Part shown: piece by piece, positions 49,386 to 57,660 of the stretch
How the letters are laid out: each line of letters opens with the position of its first letter
Position numbering within the stretch: the first letter of the stretch is position 1
DNA from: Streptomyces sp. YIM 130001
Lineage (GTDB): Bacteria; Actinomycetota; Actinomycetes; Streptomycetales; Streptomycetaceae
Reading direction: 5' to 3'
NCBI RefSeq assembly: GCF_003574445.1
Contig: NZ_KZ984574.1
Coordinates: forward strand, 1 to 64,000
DNA: 64,000 nt
Notes under the pieces: model-generated
Database searches by the model: none
The model's input: the letters and a program-made list of their open reading frames with translations, nothing else
What the model was told of the DNA's origin: nothing
Translations under genes and position numbers: made by a program

Positions 49386-50393
49386 ATGACATCACTCCGC
49401 GACAGTCACGCCGTGGCTCGGTCCGACGCCGGTCCGGGCCGCGGCGAGCGGCCCGGACCCGCGGCAGGGAAGACGCCACCGGACTCCGGATCTGCGGCGC
49501 GGCACCCCCGCGCCGCACGTAAGAGGGGGCGCCTCGGCAGGAGTCCGCTCGGTATCGCCCTCACCGCGCCGTACACCGTCTACGTGCTGGTCGTGTTCGT
49601 CATCCCGTTCGGGGTCGGCGTCTGGATGGCGTTCCACGACTACTTCTTCACCGCGCCCGGGGTCGCCGTTCCGCACCCGTTCGTCGGCTTCGACAATTTC
49701 ACCGAGGTCCTCGGCGAGGCGGACACCCGACGCGCCTTCGGCAACCTCGGGTTGTTCATGGCGATCAACATCCCGCTGACCGTGGTCCTCGCCCTCGCCC
49801 TCGCGTCGGCGCTCAATGCCGCGACCCGCTGGCGAGGCTTCTTCCGGATGGCGTACTACGTGCCGTACGTGACGGCCTCGGTCGCCACACTCGCGGTCTG
49901 GCTGTTCCTGTTCAACGGCTCCGGCGCCGTCAACAACGTCCTCGGATCCTGGGCACCCGACCCGTCCTGGCTGGCCAACAAGCACCTGGTGATGCCGCTC
50001 ATCGCCGTGTACGTCACCTGGAAGCAGCTCGGTTTCTACATCCTGCTGTACCTCGCCGCGCTGCAGAACGTTCCCAAGGAACTGCACGAGGCGGCGCTGA
50101 CCGACGGCGCGGGCCCGCTGCAGGCATTCCGTGCCGTCACGCTGCCGGCCGTCCGGCCCGTCACCTCGCTGGTCGTGCTGCTGTCCATCATCACGGCCGG
50201 ACAGGTCTTCACCGAGCCGTTCCTGCTGACCGGCGGCGGCCCGAGCGGCGCATCCGTCACGCCCGCGCTGCTGGTCTACCAGCGGGGCATCGAGCAGGGC
50301 GAGCCGGATGCCGCGGCTGCCATCGGTCTGATCCTCGTGACCGGCGTGCTCATCATCGCGACCATCGCCCGGCGCATCACGGAAAGGGACTGA
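49386..50393 (+). CDS. ABC sugar permease 1
   Basis: Inner-membrane permease of 335 aa (MalF-like) with six predicted helices after a long basic cytoplasmic N-terminus. The EAA loop that docks the ATPase reads EAALTDGAGPLQAFRAVTLP. The ATG at 49386 follows ACGGAG, 11 bases after the lipoprotein stop. It works with the next gene product. Confidence 0.92.
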   Translation: MTSLRDSHAVARSDAGPGRGERPGPAAGKTPPDSGSAARHPRAARKRGRLGRSPLGIALTAPYTVYVLVVFVIPFGVGVWMAFHDYFFTAPGVAVPHPFVGFDNFTEVLGEADTRRAFGNLGLFMAINIPLTVVLALALASALNAATRWRGFFRMAYYVPYVTASVATLAVWLFLFNGSGAVNNVLGSWAPDPSWLANKHLVMPLIAVYVTWKQLGFYILLYLAALQNVPKELHEAALTDGAGPLQAFRAVTLPAVRPVTSLVVLLSIITAGQVFTEPFLLTGGGPSGASVTPALLVYQRGIEQGEPDAAAAIGLILVTGVLIIATIARRITERD

Positions 50394-50394
50394 C

Positions 50395-51228
50395 ATGGCC
50401 CGCACCCTGCGCATCCTGCGCTACGCCGCGCTCGGACTCGGTGCCGTCGCCGCACTCCTGCCGTTCTACTACATGGTCATCGGCGCCCTGCAGAAGAAGC
50501 GTGACACCACCCTGGGCGGTCTGCTCCCGGTCCCGAGCAACCTGACGCTCGACAACCTCACCGGCATCGACGACTCGTTCAGCCTGCTCGGAGCGCTCAC
50601 CAACTCACTGATCATGACCGCCGGTGTGATGGCCTGCACCCTGGTGCTCGGCCTGCTGGCCGGCTACGCCCTGGCGATCCTGCGCTTCCGCGGCCGCGCC
50701 ACGGTGTTCGCGCTGGTCCTGCTCGTCCAGGCCATCCCGTTCCAGCTCCTGATGATCCCGCTGTACGTGATGGTGGTGCGGTACTTCGGCCTCGCCGACA
50801 GCTACGCCGGAATGATCCTGCCGTTCGCCATCAACTCCGTGGCCGTGCTCATCTTCCGCCAGTACTTCCTGCAGATCCCGCGCGAGATCTTCGACGCGGC
50901 GCGCATGGACGGAGCGAGCGAACTGCGCATCCTGCGCTCGGTGGCCGTGCCCCTGGTACGCCCCGCGATCCTCACGGCGATGCTGGTGACCTTCATCGGT
51001 CCGTGGAACGAGTTCCTGTGGCCGTTCCTGGTGACCAAGGACCAGGGGATGCAGCCGCTCGCGGTGAGCCTGGCGAACTTCTCGCAGGCCAACTCCACCT
51101 TCGAGGCCAACCCCATGGGCGCGGTACTCGCCGGCGCCTGCGTGCTGGCGGTGCCGGCCGTCGTCCTCTTCCTGCTCTTCCAGCGCCACTTCACTTCGGC
51201 CAACCTCGGCTCCGCGATCAAAGGCTAG
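50395..51228 (+). CDS. ABC sugar permease 2
   Basis: MalG-like permease of 277 aa with six predicted helices and the EAA loop DAARMDGASELRILRSVAVP. It starts two bases after the permease 1 stop, so the two are coupled. The C-terminus FQRHFTSANLGSAIKG is typical of the family. No ATPase gene follows, so a shared multi-system ATPase is likely. Confidence 0.93.
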   Translation: MARTLRILRYAALGLGAVAALLPFYYMVIGALQKKRDTTLGGLLPVPSNLTLDNLTGIDDSFSLLGALTNSLIMTAGVMACTLVLGLLAGYALAILRFRGRATVFALVLLVQAIPFQLLMIPLYVMVVRYFGLADSYAGMILPFAINSVAVLIFRQYFLQIPREIFDAARMDGASELRILRSVAVPLVRPAILTAMLVTFIGPWNEFLWPFLVTKDQGMQPLAVSLANFSQANSTFEANPMGAVLAGACVLAVPAVVLFLLFQRHFTSANLGSAIKG

Positions 51229-51230
51229 GT

Positions 51231-52310
51231 ATGACCCCGCTCAACACCGATACCGCGCTCCCGTATGCCCTGAACCGGGTCGGCGTGATCATGAGTCCCG
51301 ACCCCGGCGACCCGCTCGAGGCCGAGGGCGTACTCAATCCGGGCACCGCCTGGGGACCCGACGGCGAGCTCTACCTCTTTCCCCGCATGGTCGCGGCCGG
51401 CAACGTCTCGCGCATCGGGCGCGCCCGTGTGGTGATCGAGAACGGCGTACCGGTCGGCGTCGAGCGCCGGGGCGTGGTGCTGTCGCCGGACGAGGGCTTC
51501 GAACGGGGCGCGGGGAACGCCGGCGTCGAGGACCCCCGCATCACGTTCCTGCCGGACCTCGGCGTGCACGTCATGACGTACGTCGCCTACGGGCCGCTCG
51601 GCCCCCGACCCGCTCTCGCCGTGTCCACGGACACGGTCGCCTGGCGCCGACTGGGCCCGCTGAACTTCACGTACCAGCCGGATCTGGCAACGGACTTGAA
51701 CTTCTTCCCCAACAAGGACCTGGTGTTCTTCCCGGAGATCGTGCCGGGCCCCGACGGCCGGCCCAGCTTCGCGATGCTGCACCGGCCGATGTGGGATCTG
51801 GACTGGCTCCGCCCGGGCGAGGGCGCTCCCGCACCGGCCCGGATCGCGGACGGCCGGCCGTCGATCTGGATCGCCTACGCCGACGCCGAGGCGGTGTCCC
51901 GGGATCTCTCGGCGCTCACCTCGATGCGGCACTCCGCTCCGGTCGCCGGCCCCGAGATGCCGTTCGAGGCCGCGAAGATCGGTGCGGGGCCGCCGCCGCT
52001 GCGCGTACCGGAGGGCTGGCTGCTGATCCACCACGGGGTCACCGGCCCGGTCGCCAAGGGGTTCGAGCTCAGCCACGGCGCCGTCTACCGGGCCGGCGGC
52101 ATGCTGCTCGACTCGGACGATCCGGCGCGCGTACTGGCGCGCTCGCCGGAGCCGTGGCTCTCCCCGGAGACCCACGAGGAGACGGTCGGCACGCTGGGCA
52201 ACGTCGTCTTCCCCACGGCGGTCGAGCGCATCGAGGGGACCGTCTACGTGTTCTACGGCATGGCGGACAGCTCGATCGGGGTGGCTGCCCTGGAGCGGAC
52301 GGCGGACTGA
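51231..52310 (+). CDS. GH130 family glycosidase or phosphorylase
   Basis: Cytoplasmic five-bladed beta-propeller protein of 359 aa resembling GH130, which acts on beta-mannosides by phosphorolysis or hydrolysis. Family blocks seen are GNAGVEDPRITFLPD (with the catalytic-type Asp), FFPNKDLVFFPE, KIGAGPPPLRVPEGWLLIHHGV and VYVFYGMADSSIGVA. It starts two bases after the permease stop (AAAGG upstream). With no signal peptide it should process imported oligosaccharide. Phosphorylase versus hydrolase cannot be decided by eye. Confidence 0.82.
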   Translation: MTPLNTDTALPYALNRVGVIMSPDPGDPLEAEGVLNPGTAWGPDGELYLFPRMVAAGNVSRIGRARVVIENGVPVGVERRGVVLSPDEGFERGAGNAGVEDPRITFLPDLGVHVMTYVAYGPLGPRPALAVSTDTVAWRRLGPLNFTYQPDLATDLNFFPNKDLVFFPEIVPGPDGRPSFAMLHRPMWDLDWLRPGEGAPAPARIADGRPSIWIAYADAEAVSRDLSALTSMRHSAPVAGPEMPFEAAKIGAGPPPLRVPEGWLLIHHGVTGPVAKGFELSHGAVYRAGGMLLDSDDPARVLARSPEPWLSPETHEETVGTLGNVVFPTAVERIEGTVYVFYGMADSSIGVAALERTAD

Positions 52311-52336
52311 CCGCGCACCGCTCCCTCGGTGACGAC

Positions 52337-52379
52337 AACGGCGTGCTGCCGGCGGAACTCCCGCCGGCAGCACGCCGTT
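52337..52379. terminator. 19-bp perfect stem, bidirectional terminator
   Basis: Arms 52337-52355 and 52361-52379 pair perfectly with a 5-base loop between the GH130 and PL8 stops. Confidence 0.9.
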
Positions 52380-52395
52380 TCGCACTCCCCCGACG

Positions 52396-54585
52396 TCACG
52401 TGAGGGGTTGCGTCACCGTCCTGCCGAGGTCCGCACCGGTGCCGAGCCCGAAGTCGGCCCGGCGGGTGCGCCCGCGGGAGGTGAGGGCGACCGAGACCGT
52501 GAGGCCGGCCTCGTCGGGGTTGGCCACGCTCACCACAGGCGCGCGGCCGGACTCGTCGAGCATGACGAGGGCGGGCTGGTCGACCTCCAGTGTGCGGCCC
52601 GCTCCCAGGTCGACGGTGGCCGCCTCGTAGCAGGTCACCATCGTCAGCCGGCGCCTCGGGTGGTGGACGGCCTGGGCCTGTTCGTCGTTGCGCAGGATCC
52701 TGACGGCCGGCCGAGACGCGTAGAACCGGACCTTGGCGGGCGTCGCTCCGGGCAGCACGATGTACGCGTACTCCGCACGGTCCGGGGCGGTGCCGTGGTC
52801 GAAGAACAAGGTGAAGGCGTTCCGCTCGACCGGATCGCGGTCGATCCAACTCCCGCTCTGCGCCTTGTTCGAGACCTTCAGGGGTCCGCCCTGCGGGAAG
52901 ACGTAGCCGATCTCGTCGTTGTACGCCCATGAGGCGCCGGTGGCGGCGGAATCGGTTCCGGGGCGCACGGCCTTGCCGCCGACGGAGGCGTTGGACCGGG
53001 CCGCTCCCTGGTTGACCGTCGTGTGGACGGCGTGTTCCGAGGTGGATGTGATGCCGGCGCCGAGTGCGACCATCTCGTCGTCGAAGTAGAAGTAGCTCTT
53101 GCGCCCCGTGGTCGCGTACCGGTCGAGGCTGAAGACGTCGGCGCCGTATCGCCCGTCGGAGACACCGCCGGTGAAGCTGCCCGCGTTGTCCGGGCTCGAC
53201 TGCTGGGTGACCTTGGCATCCGGCGCGGTCACGCCCGGGTAGTGGGACCAGTCGAAGGCGGGCGCCAGGTCGCCGTACTCGCGGTTGGTGACCTGGATCG
53301 AGGTGGCTCCCGACGCGTTCCAGGCGATCTCGTTGCCGACCTCCGGCCGGAAGGTGGAGCGGTACTCGCTGCCCTTCATACGCGGGGAGTTGATCCTGGT
53401 GAAGATGCCGTACTTCTCGCGCTGGTGCGAGGAGAACTCCGAGCGCCAGAAGTACTTGTGCCCGGTGACTCCGCTGCCTCGGGTCTTTCCGCGGATGTTG
53501 TCGGCGAGCTGTGCGTACTCGGCGGACCTGGCCTGATCTGCGCGCGCCATCCGGTCCAGCGGTTCGAGGAAGTCGGCCGCGTAACTCGTGATGCCGTCAA
53601 TGGTGTTGGGAGGCCGGTACCCGAGATACATCATCCCGATCTCGCCCCGGATCAACCACCGCGTGCCGTCGAGGATGTAGAAGGCGATCGCGTCGATGTC
53701 CTCGGACGAGAAGTCGAAGCTCGTCCCACGCGCGACGTCGGCCCAGGCCGCGACGATGGTGAAGAGGACCATGCCGTAGCCCTCGCTGTAGAGCTGCGCG
53801 CCGTGGGCCCAGAAGCTGGAGTCGACCTGCACGGCCTCGTTGATCCCACCGCTGCTGTCCACCGCCACCGTCTCCGACATGGTGACGTAGCCCTGGTGGA
53901 TGTCGGCGGCCGCGTGCTTGGCGACCGCCTCGTAGAGATAGTTCTCCGTTCGCCAGGAGCCGTTCGCGCCGACCGGGTCGCGGCGGCCGGTGTTGTGGGC
54001 GTAGGCCACCTCCCGTGCCTCGGGGCTGAGTTCGTCGCCGACGAAGACCGACACCCGGCCCATGGCCATGGACTTGCCGATCTCGGTCTCCCACCAGTTC
54101 TCGCAGGTCGGTTCGACCTTGTCCCAGTGCAGGAGGGAGCTGTTCAGCGCCTCGATCAGCTCCGGCTTCCCGTAGCCGGCGGCATCCGGGTCACGGTAGG
54201 CGTGAGCCATCGCGATCATGCGGTACAGCGCGTGGTACGGCGACCAGACCTTGCCGTTCGCGGAACTCGTGGTGTCGGCGTAGTCCACGTTCGGCCACGA
54301 GCCGTCGGGGCGCAGCGACTCGGCGTAGGTGAGGGCCTCGGACGTACGGGCGAGGAAGATGCCGTTGGCGAGCCTCACCTCGTCGCCCTGCGCCAGGAAG
54401 CGCTGCTGAACGCGCTCGATGATGATCTGGATGTCGTCCGCGGCCGCTCGGCTCCCACCGGCCTCTGCGGCCCGTGCGAGCGACGGCACCGTCAGCGTCA
54501 GACTCGCCGCGCCCGCGGCGAGTCCGAGACCACCGAGCAGCACACGGCGTCGGCCGGGCAGGAACGCGGCTCCGTTGTCAGACAT
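52396..54585 (-). CDS. secreted polysaccharide lyase family 8 (hyaluronate/xanthan lyase type)
   Basis: Exported lyase of 729 aa. A twin-arginine signal (GRRRVLLGGLGLAAG) points to Tat export. The alpha/alpha-toroid catalytic domain has NWWETEIG, then DSSFWAHGAQLYSEGYG supplying the His and Tyr of PL8 catalysis, followed by the beta-sandwich domain (AFDWSHYPGVTA; FFDHGTAPDRAEYAYIVLPG). PL8 enzymes cleave uronic-acid-containing chains (hyaluronan, chondroitin, xanthan) by elimination. GAGGAGTTCC precedes the ATG at 54585. The shared LacI operator ties it to the ABC/GH130 unit. Confidence 0.9.
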   Translation of the reverse strand: MSDNGAAFLPGRRRVLLGGLGLAAGAASLTLTVPSLARAAEAGGSRAAADDIQIIIERVQQRFLAQGDEVRLANGIFLARTSEALTYAESLRPDGSWPNVDYADTTSSANGKVWSPYHALYRMIAMAHAYRDPDAAGYGKPELIEALNSSLLHWDKVEPTCENWWETEIGKSMAMGRVSVFVGDELSPEAREVAYAHNTGRRDPVGANGSWRTENYLYEAVAKHAAADIHQGYVTMSETVAVDSSGGINEAVQVDSSFWAHGAQLYSEGYGMVLFTIVAAWADVARGTSFDFSSEDIDAIAFYILDGTRWLIRGEIGMMYLGYRPPNTIDGITSYAADFLEPLDRMARADQARSAEYAQLADNIRGKTRGSGVTGHKYFWRSEFSSHQREKYGIFTRINSPRMKGSEYRSTFRPEVGNEIAWNASGATSIQVTNREYGDLAPAFDWSHYPGVTAPDAKVTQQSSPDNAGSFTGGVSDGRYGADVFSLDRYATTGRKSYFYFDDEMVALGAGITSTSEHAVHTTVNQGAARSNASVGGKAVRPGTDSAATGASWAYNDEIGYVFPQGGPLKVSNKAQSGSWIDRDPVERNAFTLFFDHGTAPDRAEYAYIVLPGATPAKVRFYASRPAVRILRNDEQAQAVHHPRRRLTMVTCYEAATVDLGAGRTLEVDQPALVMLDESGRAPVVSVANPDEAGLTVSVALTSRGRTRRADFGLGTGADLGRTVTQPLT

Positions 54586-54701
54586 GGAACTCCTCAGACG
54601 CCTCCGGGTCCTGACAACGGTGCCGGACGGCGCACAGGTATCGGTCGACGAGTCCTCCCGAGCGCGGATTCCGTCACGACTCCGGGGTGGCACACATCGA
54701 A

Positions 54702-54729
54702 ACTAAACCGGTTTGAATATGTCCCACAA
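54702..54729 (-). promoter_or_regulatory. PL8 lyase promoter with the shared LacI operator
   Basis: AAACCGGTTT (54705-54714) overlaps a TTTAGT -10 candidate (54702-54707, minus strand), 16 bases after TTGTGG. The operator position relative to the -10 is like that of the ABC operon. Confidence 0.7.
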
Positions 54730-54827
54730 ACAGTTACCGGCTCCCGCCTCACCGCGTCAACAGTCGTGACACGGCGGAACCCGGCCTGATGCACGGCGAC
54801 TTGCCGGCGGACGGAACCTGCGCCGGT

Positions 54828-55799
54828 TCAGCCGCCGATCGGCGTGCAGCCGGTGGCGGCGAGCGACACGGTCCACAGCCGGGCGGCCTCGTCGGGATCG
54901 ACGGCGTAGGCGCGGACTCCGCCGTCGTCCATCGGGGTACCGGGGGCGGATACGTGCGCGACGTCGCAGTCCTCCAGGTAGAGGCCCCCTCGGCCGTCGA
55001 GGAGCGGTGAGGTGGCGGCCCACAGTCCGGTGGCAGCCCCTTGGGAAGGTGACTTGAAACCGTCGTCGACGACCTTTCCGTACTCGTCCACCCAACCGCG
55101 GTCGATCTGCGCCTGCAGCGTCATCTCCCGCTGCAGCCCGGTGAGAATCTTGCCGGGATGGAGGGCGAACGCCCGGACACCGTCACTCCTCCCTACGGCG
55201 TCGAGGTGCACGGCGAACAGGGCGTTGGCGGTCTTGGCCTGCCCGTAAGCCAGCCACTTGTCGTAGCCGGCACGGAAGTGCGGATCGTGCCAGCGGATTC
55301 CGGTCAGGGTGTGGCCGGCCGAGCTGTTCACGACGACGCGGGCGCCGTCCGCGGCGGCCAGGAGTGGGTAGAGCTCGCAGGCGAGGGCGAAGTGCCCGAA
55401 GTGGTTGGCGGCCAACTGCCCCTCCCAGCCCGGCCCGACGCGCCGTTCCGGGGTGGCCATGACTCCGGCGACAGCCATCAGGAGGTCGAGTCGGCCGAGA
55501 CGTGCGCGGATCTGCGCTGATGCCGATCGCACGCCGTCGATGTCGGCCAGGTCCATGGGTACGACCTCGCAGCTGCTCACCTCCCGCAGCGCGGCGCGGG
55601 CAACATCGGGACGGCGGGCAGGCACGACGACCCGGGCTCCGGCGGCGGTCAGCGCCCGGGTGGTTTCCAGACCGAGCCCGGAGTAGCCCCCGGTCACCAC
55701 GGCGGTGCTCCCGGAGAGGTCGAGGCCGGCCATGACCTCCTCGGTGGTGGTGGAGGCGGAGAAGAGCGAGGCGAGCGGCTGCTGATCAGAGAGGGTCAT
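54828..55799 (-). CDS. short-chain dehydrogenase/reductase (MerR-linked)
   Basis: SDR of 323 aa with TGGYSGLG for NAD(P) binding (residues about 37-44), the MAVAGVM segment in place of NNAG, a Ser in NSSAGHT and Tyr-X3-Lys in AYGQAKTAN. The NNAG position is degenerate, reading VAG. The substrate is unknown. The ATG at 55799 lacks a ribosome binding site and lies 7 bases after TAGCGT, suggesting a leaderless transcript. It diverges from a MerR gene whose operator lies in the long promoter spacer. Confidence 0.85.
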   Translation of the reverse strand: MTLSDQQPLASLFSASTTTEEVMAGLDLSGSTAVVTGGYSGLGLETTRALTAAGARVVVPARRPDVARAALREVSSCEVVPMDLADIDGVRSASAQIRARLGRLDLLMAVAGVMATPERRVGPGWEGQLAANHFGHFALACELYPLLAAADGARVVVNSSAGHTLTGIRWHDPHFRAGYDKWLAYGQAKTANALFAVHLDAVGRSDGVRAFALHPGKILTGLQREMTLQAQIDRGWVDEYGKVVDDGFKSPSQGAATGLWAATSPLLDGRGGLYLEDCDVAHVSAPGTPMDDGGVRAYAVDPDEAARLWTVSLAATGCTPIGG

Positions 55800-55806
55800 G
55801 CCGCCG

Positions 55807-55837
55807 ACGCTACGATCTAGAGCAAGGTCTAGATCAA
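55807..55837 (-). promoter_or_regulatory. MerR-type promoter with 19-base spacer and perfect dyad
   Basis: On the minus strand TTGATC and TAGCGT are 19 bases apart, the stretched spacer of MerR-activated promoters. The dyad GATCTAGA-N6-TCTAGATC (55814-55835) fills it. Confidence 0.8.
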
Positions 55838-55858
55838 GTGCGGAAGGTGAGCCCGGGA

Positions 55859-56290
55859 GTGAGCGACACGACGAACACCGATGCCGGAGCACAGGAACTG
55901 AGCATCGGCGAAGTGGCCGCACGGACCGGACTGAGCGTGCACGCCCTGCGTTTCTACGAGCGCGAGGGCCTGCTCGTCGGTCCGGTCCGGCGCACCTCGG
56001 GCGGACGGCGCCGCTACACATCCGTCGACGTCGAATGGCTCCTGATCTGCGTCAAGCTCCGGGAATCCGGAATGCCGCTGGCCGACCTCGAGCACTTCGC
56101 CGAACTGGTGCGCAACGGACCGGGCAACGAGGCGGAACGCCTGGCACTGCTCGACGCCCACCGCCGCCGCGTGGACGCCCAGATCCAGGCGCTGGAGGAG
56201 TGCCGGTCGGTCATCACCTGGAAGGTCGGCGTCTACACCGAGCACCTCGCGCGCGGCGAGGCCGACGGGCTGTGGGACCCGACAGCCTGA
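55859..56290 (+). CDS. MerR family transcriptional regulator
   Basis: Regulator of 143 aa. The N-terminal MerR winged helix is LSIGEVAARTGLSVHALRFY-ERE (about 16-38) with SGGRRRYTSVDVEWLLIC after it, then the long dimerisation helix (about 95-125) and a short tail with no cysteine cluster, so an organic ligand is likelier than a metal. GTG codons at 55838, 55847 and 55859 are possible; I chose 55859, with GGAAGG 12 bases upstream. It should twist the 19-base-spacer promoter of the divergent SDR gene. Confidence 0.88.
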   Translation: MSDTTNTDAGAQELSIGEVAARTGLSVHALRFYEREGLLVGPVRRTSGGRRRYTSVDVEWLLICVKLRESGMPLADLEHFAELVRNGPGNEAERLALLDAHRRRVDAQIQALEECRSVITWKVGVYTEHLARGEADGLWDPTA

Positions 56291-56596
56291 GGCACTCGGG
56301 CACGCCATGGTGCGCGCGCCGGTTGGTGGTCAGCCACCGGACGATTTCGCCGGCATCACTCAACTCCCGTACGAGGAGCGGAAGATGGCGCGGATCGTGG
56401 TCGACGGCCTGCCGGGCGAGGGCGGCAGGCAGACGCCGGACGAGCAGCGACTGGAGGCGCGGACCGGCGGGGCGCATGATCCGCGATCGTCCGGGACGCG
56501 ACCGCCGGACGTCGATCGGCGGTCACGGCCGGAGGTGATGGGGCGGGGTGCCCCGTCGGCACGCTTTCGCGGCGTTGCGGGAGTAGCGTCCTCGCC
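56291..56596. other. gene-free stretch after the MerR gene
   Basis: About 300 bases with no convincing gene. Short open frames exist on both strands but none has a ribosome binding site with recognisable protein. A decayed gene cannot be excluded. Confidence 0.5.
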
Positions 56597-57373
56597 ATGG
56601 ACCTTCGCACCACCGTTGAGCGCGCTCAACGCCTCAAGCAGCTGCACGCCGACCACAAGCCGCTCGTACTGCCGACCGTCTGGGACGTCTGGTCCGCACG
56701 GACGGCGGCCGGCGCCGGATTCCCCGCGCTGACGGTCGGCAGCCATCCGCTCGCCGACTCCCGCGGGGCCGACGACCAGGAGGGACAGACCTTCGAGGAG
56801 GTACTCGGCGCCGTCAGGCCGATCGTGGAGGCGGTCGACGTCCCCGTGTCCGTGGACCTGGAGGCCGGGTACGGACAGCAGCCCGCCGACCTCATCACCG
56901 GACTCACCGAAGTCGGCGGCGTCGGCCTCAACATCGAGGACACCGTCCACTCGGAGGGCGGACGCGTGCGCAGCACGCGAGAGCACGCCGACTACGTCGC
57001 CGCTCTGCGTGCCGCTGCCGACGACGCGGGGATCCCGGTCTGGGTCAACGGCCGCACCGACCTCTTCGCTCACGCGGAGGACGCCACCGCCGTCCTGGAC
57101 GAGGCGATCGAGCGGCTGCGGGCCCTGGGACAGGCCGGCGCCGACAGCGTCTACCCGGTACGCATCCAGGACAACGACGACCTGCTCACCGCGGTGACCG
57201 ACGCCGTCTCCGTCCCCGTGAACAGCACTGCCCACCCCGTCAAGCACGATCTCGAGCGTTTCCGTCGCCTCGGTGTCGGCCGGATCACCTACGGCCCGCT
57301 GCTGCAACTCGCGTTGACGGACGCGATGAAGGACATGCTCGGGCCGTGGGCGCCGGGCCGGAAACTCGGCTAG
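56597..57373 (+). CDS. isocitrate lyase / PEP mutase superfamily enzyme
   Basis: TIM-barrel enzyme of 258 aa. LPTVWDVWSARTAAGAGFPA at the start, SVDLEAGYG (metal-binding Asp, about 91-99) and NIEDTVHSEGG mark the PEP mutase/oxaloacetate hydrolase/2-methylisocitrate lyase group. The KKCGH loop of true isocitrate lyases is absent, so the reaction is a C-C or P-C bond step on a small oxo-acid that I cannot name. The ATG lacks a Shine-Dalgarno but is 7 bases after TAGCGT (56584-56589), suggesting a leaderless transcript. Confidence 0.85.
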   Translation: MDLRTTVERAQRLKQLHADHKPLVLPTVWDVWSARTAAGAGFPALTVGSHPLADSRGADDQEGQTFEEVLGAVRPIVEAVDVPVSVDLEAGYGQQPADLITGLTEVGGVGLNIEDTVHSEGGRVRSTREHADYVAALRAAADDAGIPVWVNGRTDLFAHAEDATAVLDEAIERLRALGQAGADSVYPVRIQDNDDLLTAVTDAVSVPVNSTAHPVKHDLERFRRLGVGRITYGPLLQLALTDAMKDMLGPWAPGRKLG

Positions 57374-57480
57374 CCGGACCCCGGAAGTACGAGACTCCCT
57401 TCCCGACGGGCGTCGGGGCGGCTGCAGTTGAAGCTGGGGGCCCACCGACAGGGCCACCCACCTCGTGCATCGGCCGGGCG

Positions 57481-57517
57481 GCGGCCAAGGGGGCCCGCGG
57501 AAGCGCCCCTTGGCCGC
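57481..57517. terminator. 12-bp stem terminator after the PEP-mutase-family gene
   Basis: GCGGCCAAGGGG (57481-57492) pairs perfectly with CCCCTTGGCCGC (57506-57517). A second small dyad (57530-57546) follows. These fill part of the 287-base gap 57374-57660. Confidence 0.7.
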
Positions 57518-57602
57518 GATGACGTATTCCGCACGGCGGCCGTGCGGCGTCCGCTCGAACCCCCGTGGGCCGCCCCCCCTACCTCCAGACAGCTCCGGCA
57601 GG

Positions 57603-57621
57603 TTAGGTTAGGCATACCTAA
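57603..57621. promoter_or_regulatory. iron box (DmdR1/IdeR/DtxR type)
   Basis: TTAGGTTAGGCATACCTAA differs by two central bases from the Streptomyces iron box TTAGGTTAGGCTCACCTAA. It lies 40 bases upstream of the DUF2470 gene and predicts repression when iron is plentiful. Confidence 0.9.
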
Positions 57622-57660
57622 GCTACCTGCCCGGGTCTCTCCACGCTCTGGAGCACTGGA

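Noticed and set aside
56307..56732. Possible gene after the MerR gene on the plus strand
   Set aside because: No ribosome binding site, no recognisable domain, and it runs into the well-supported PEP-mutase-family gene in another frame.
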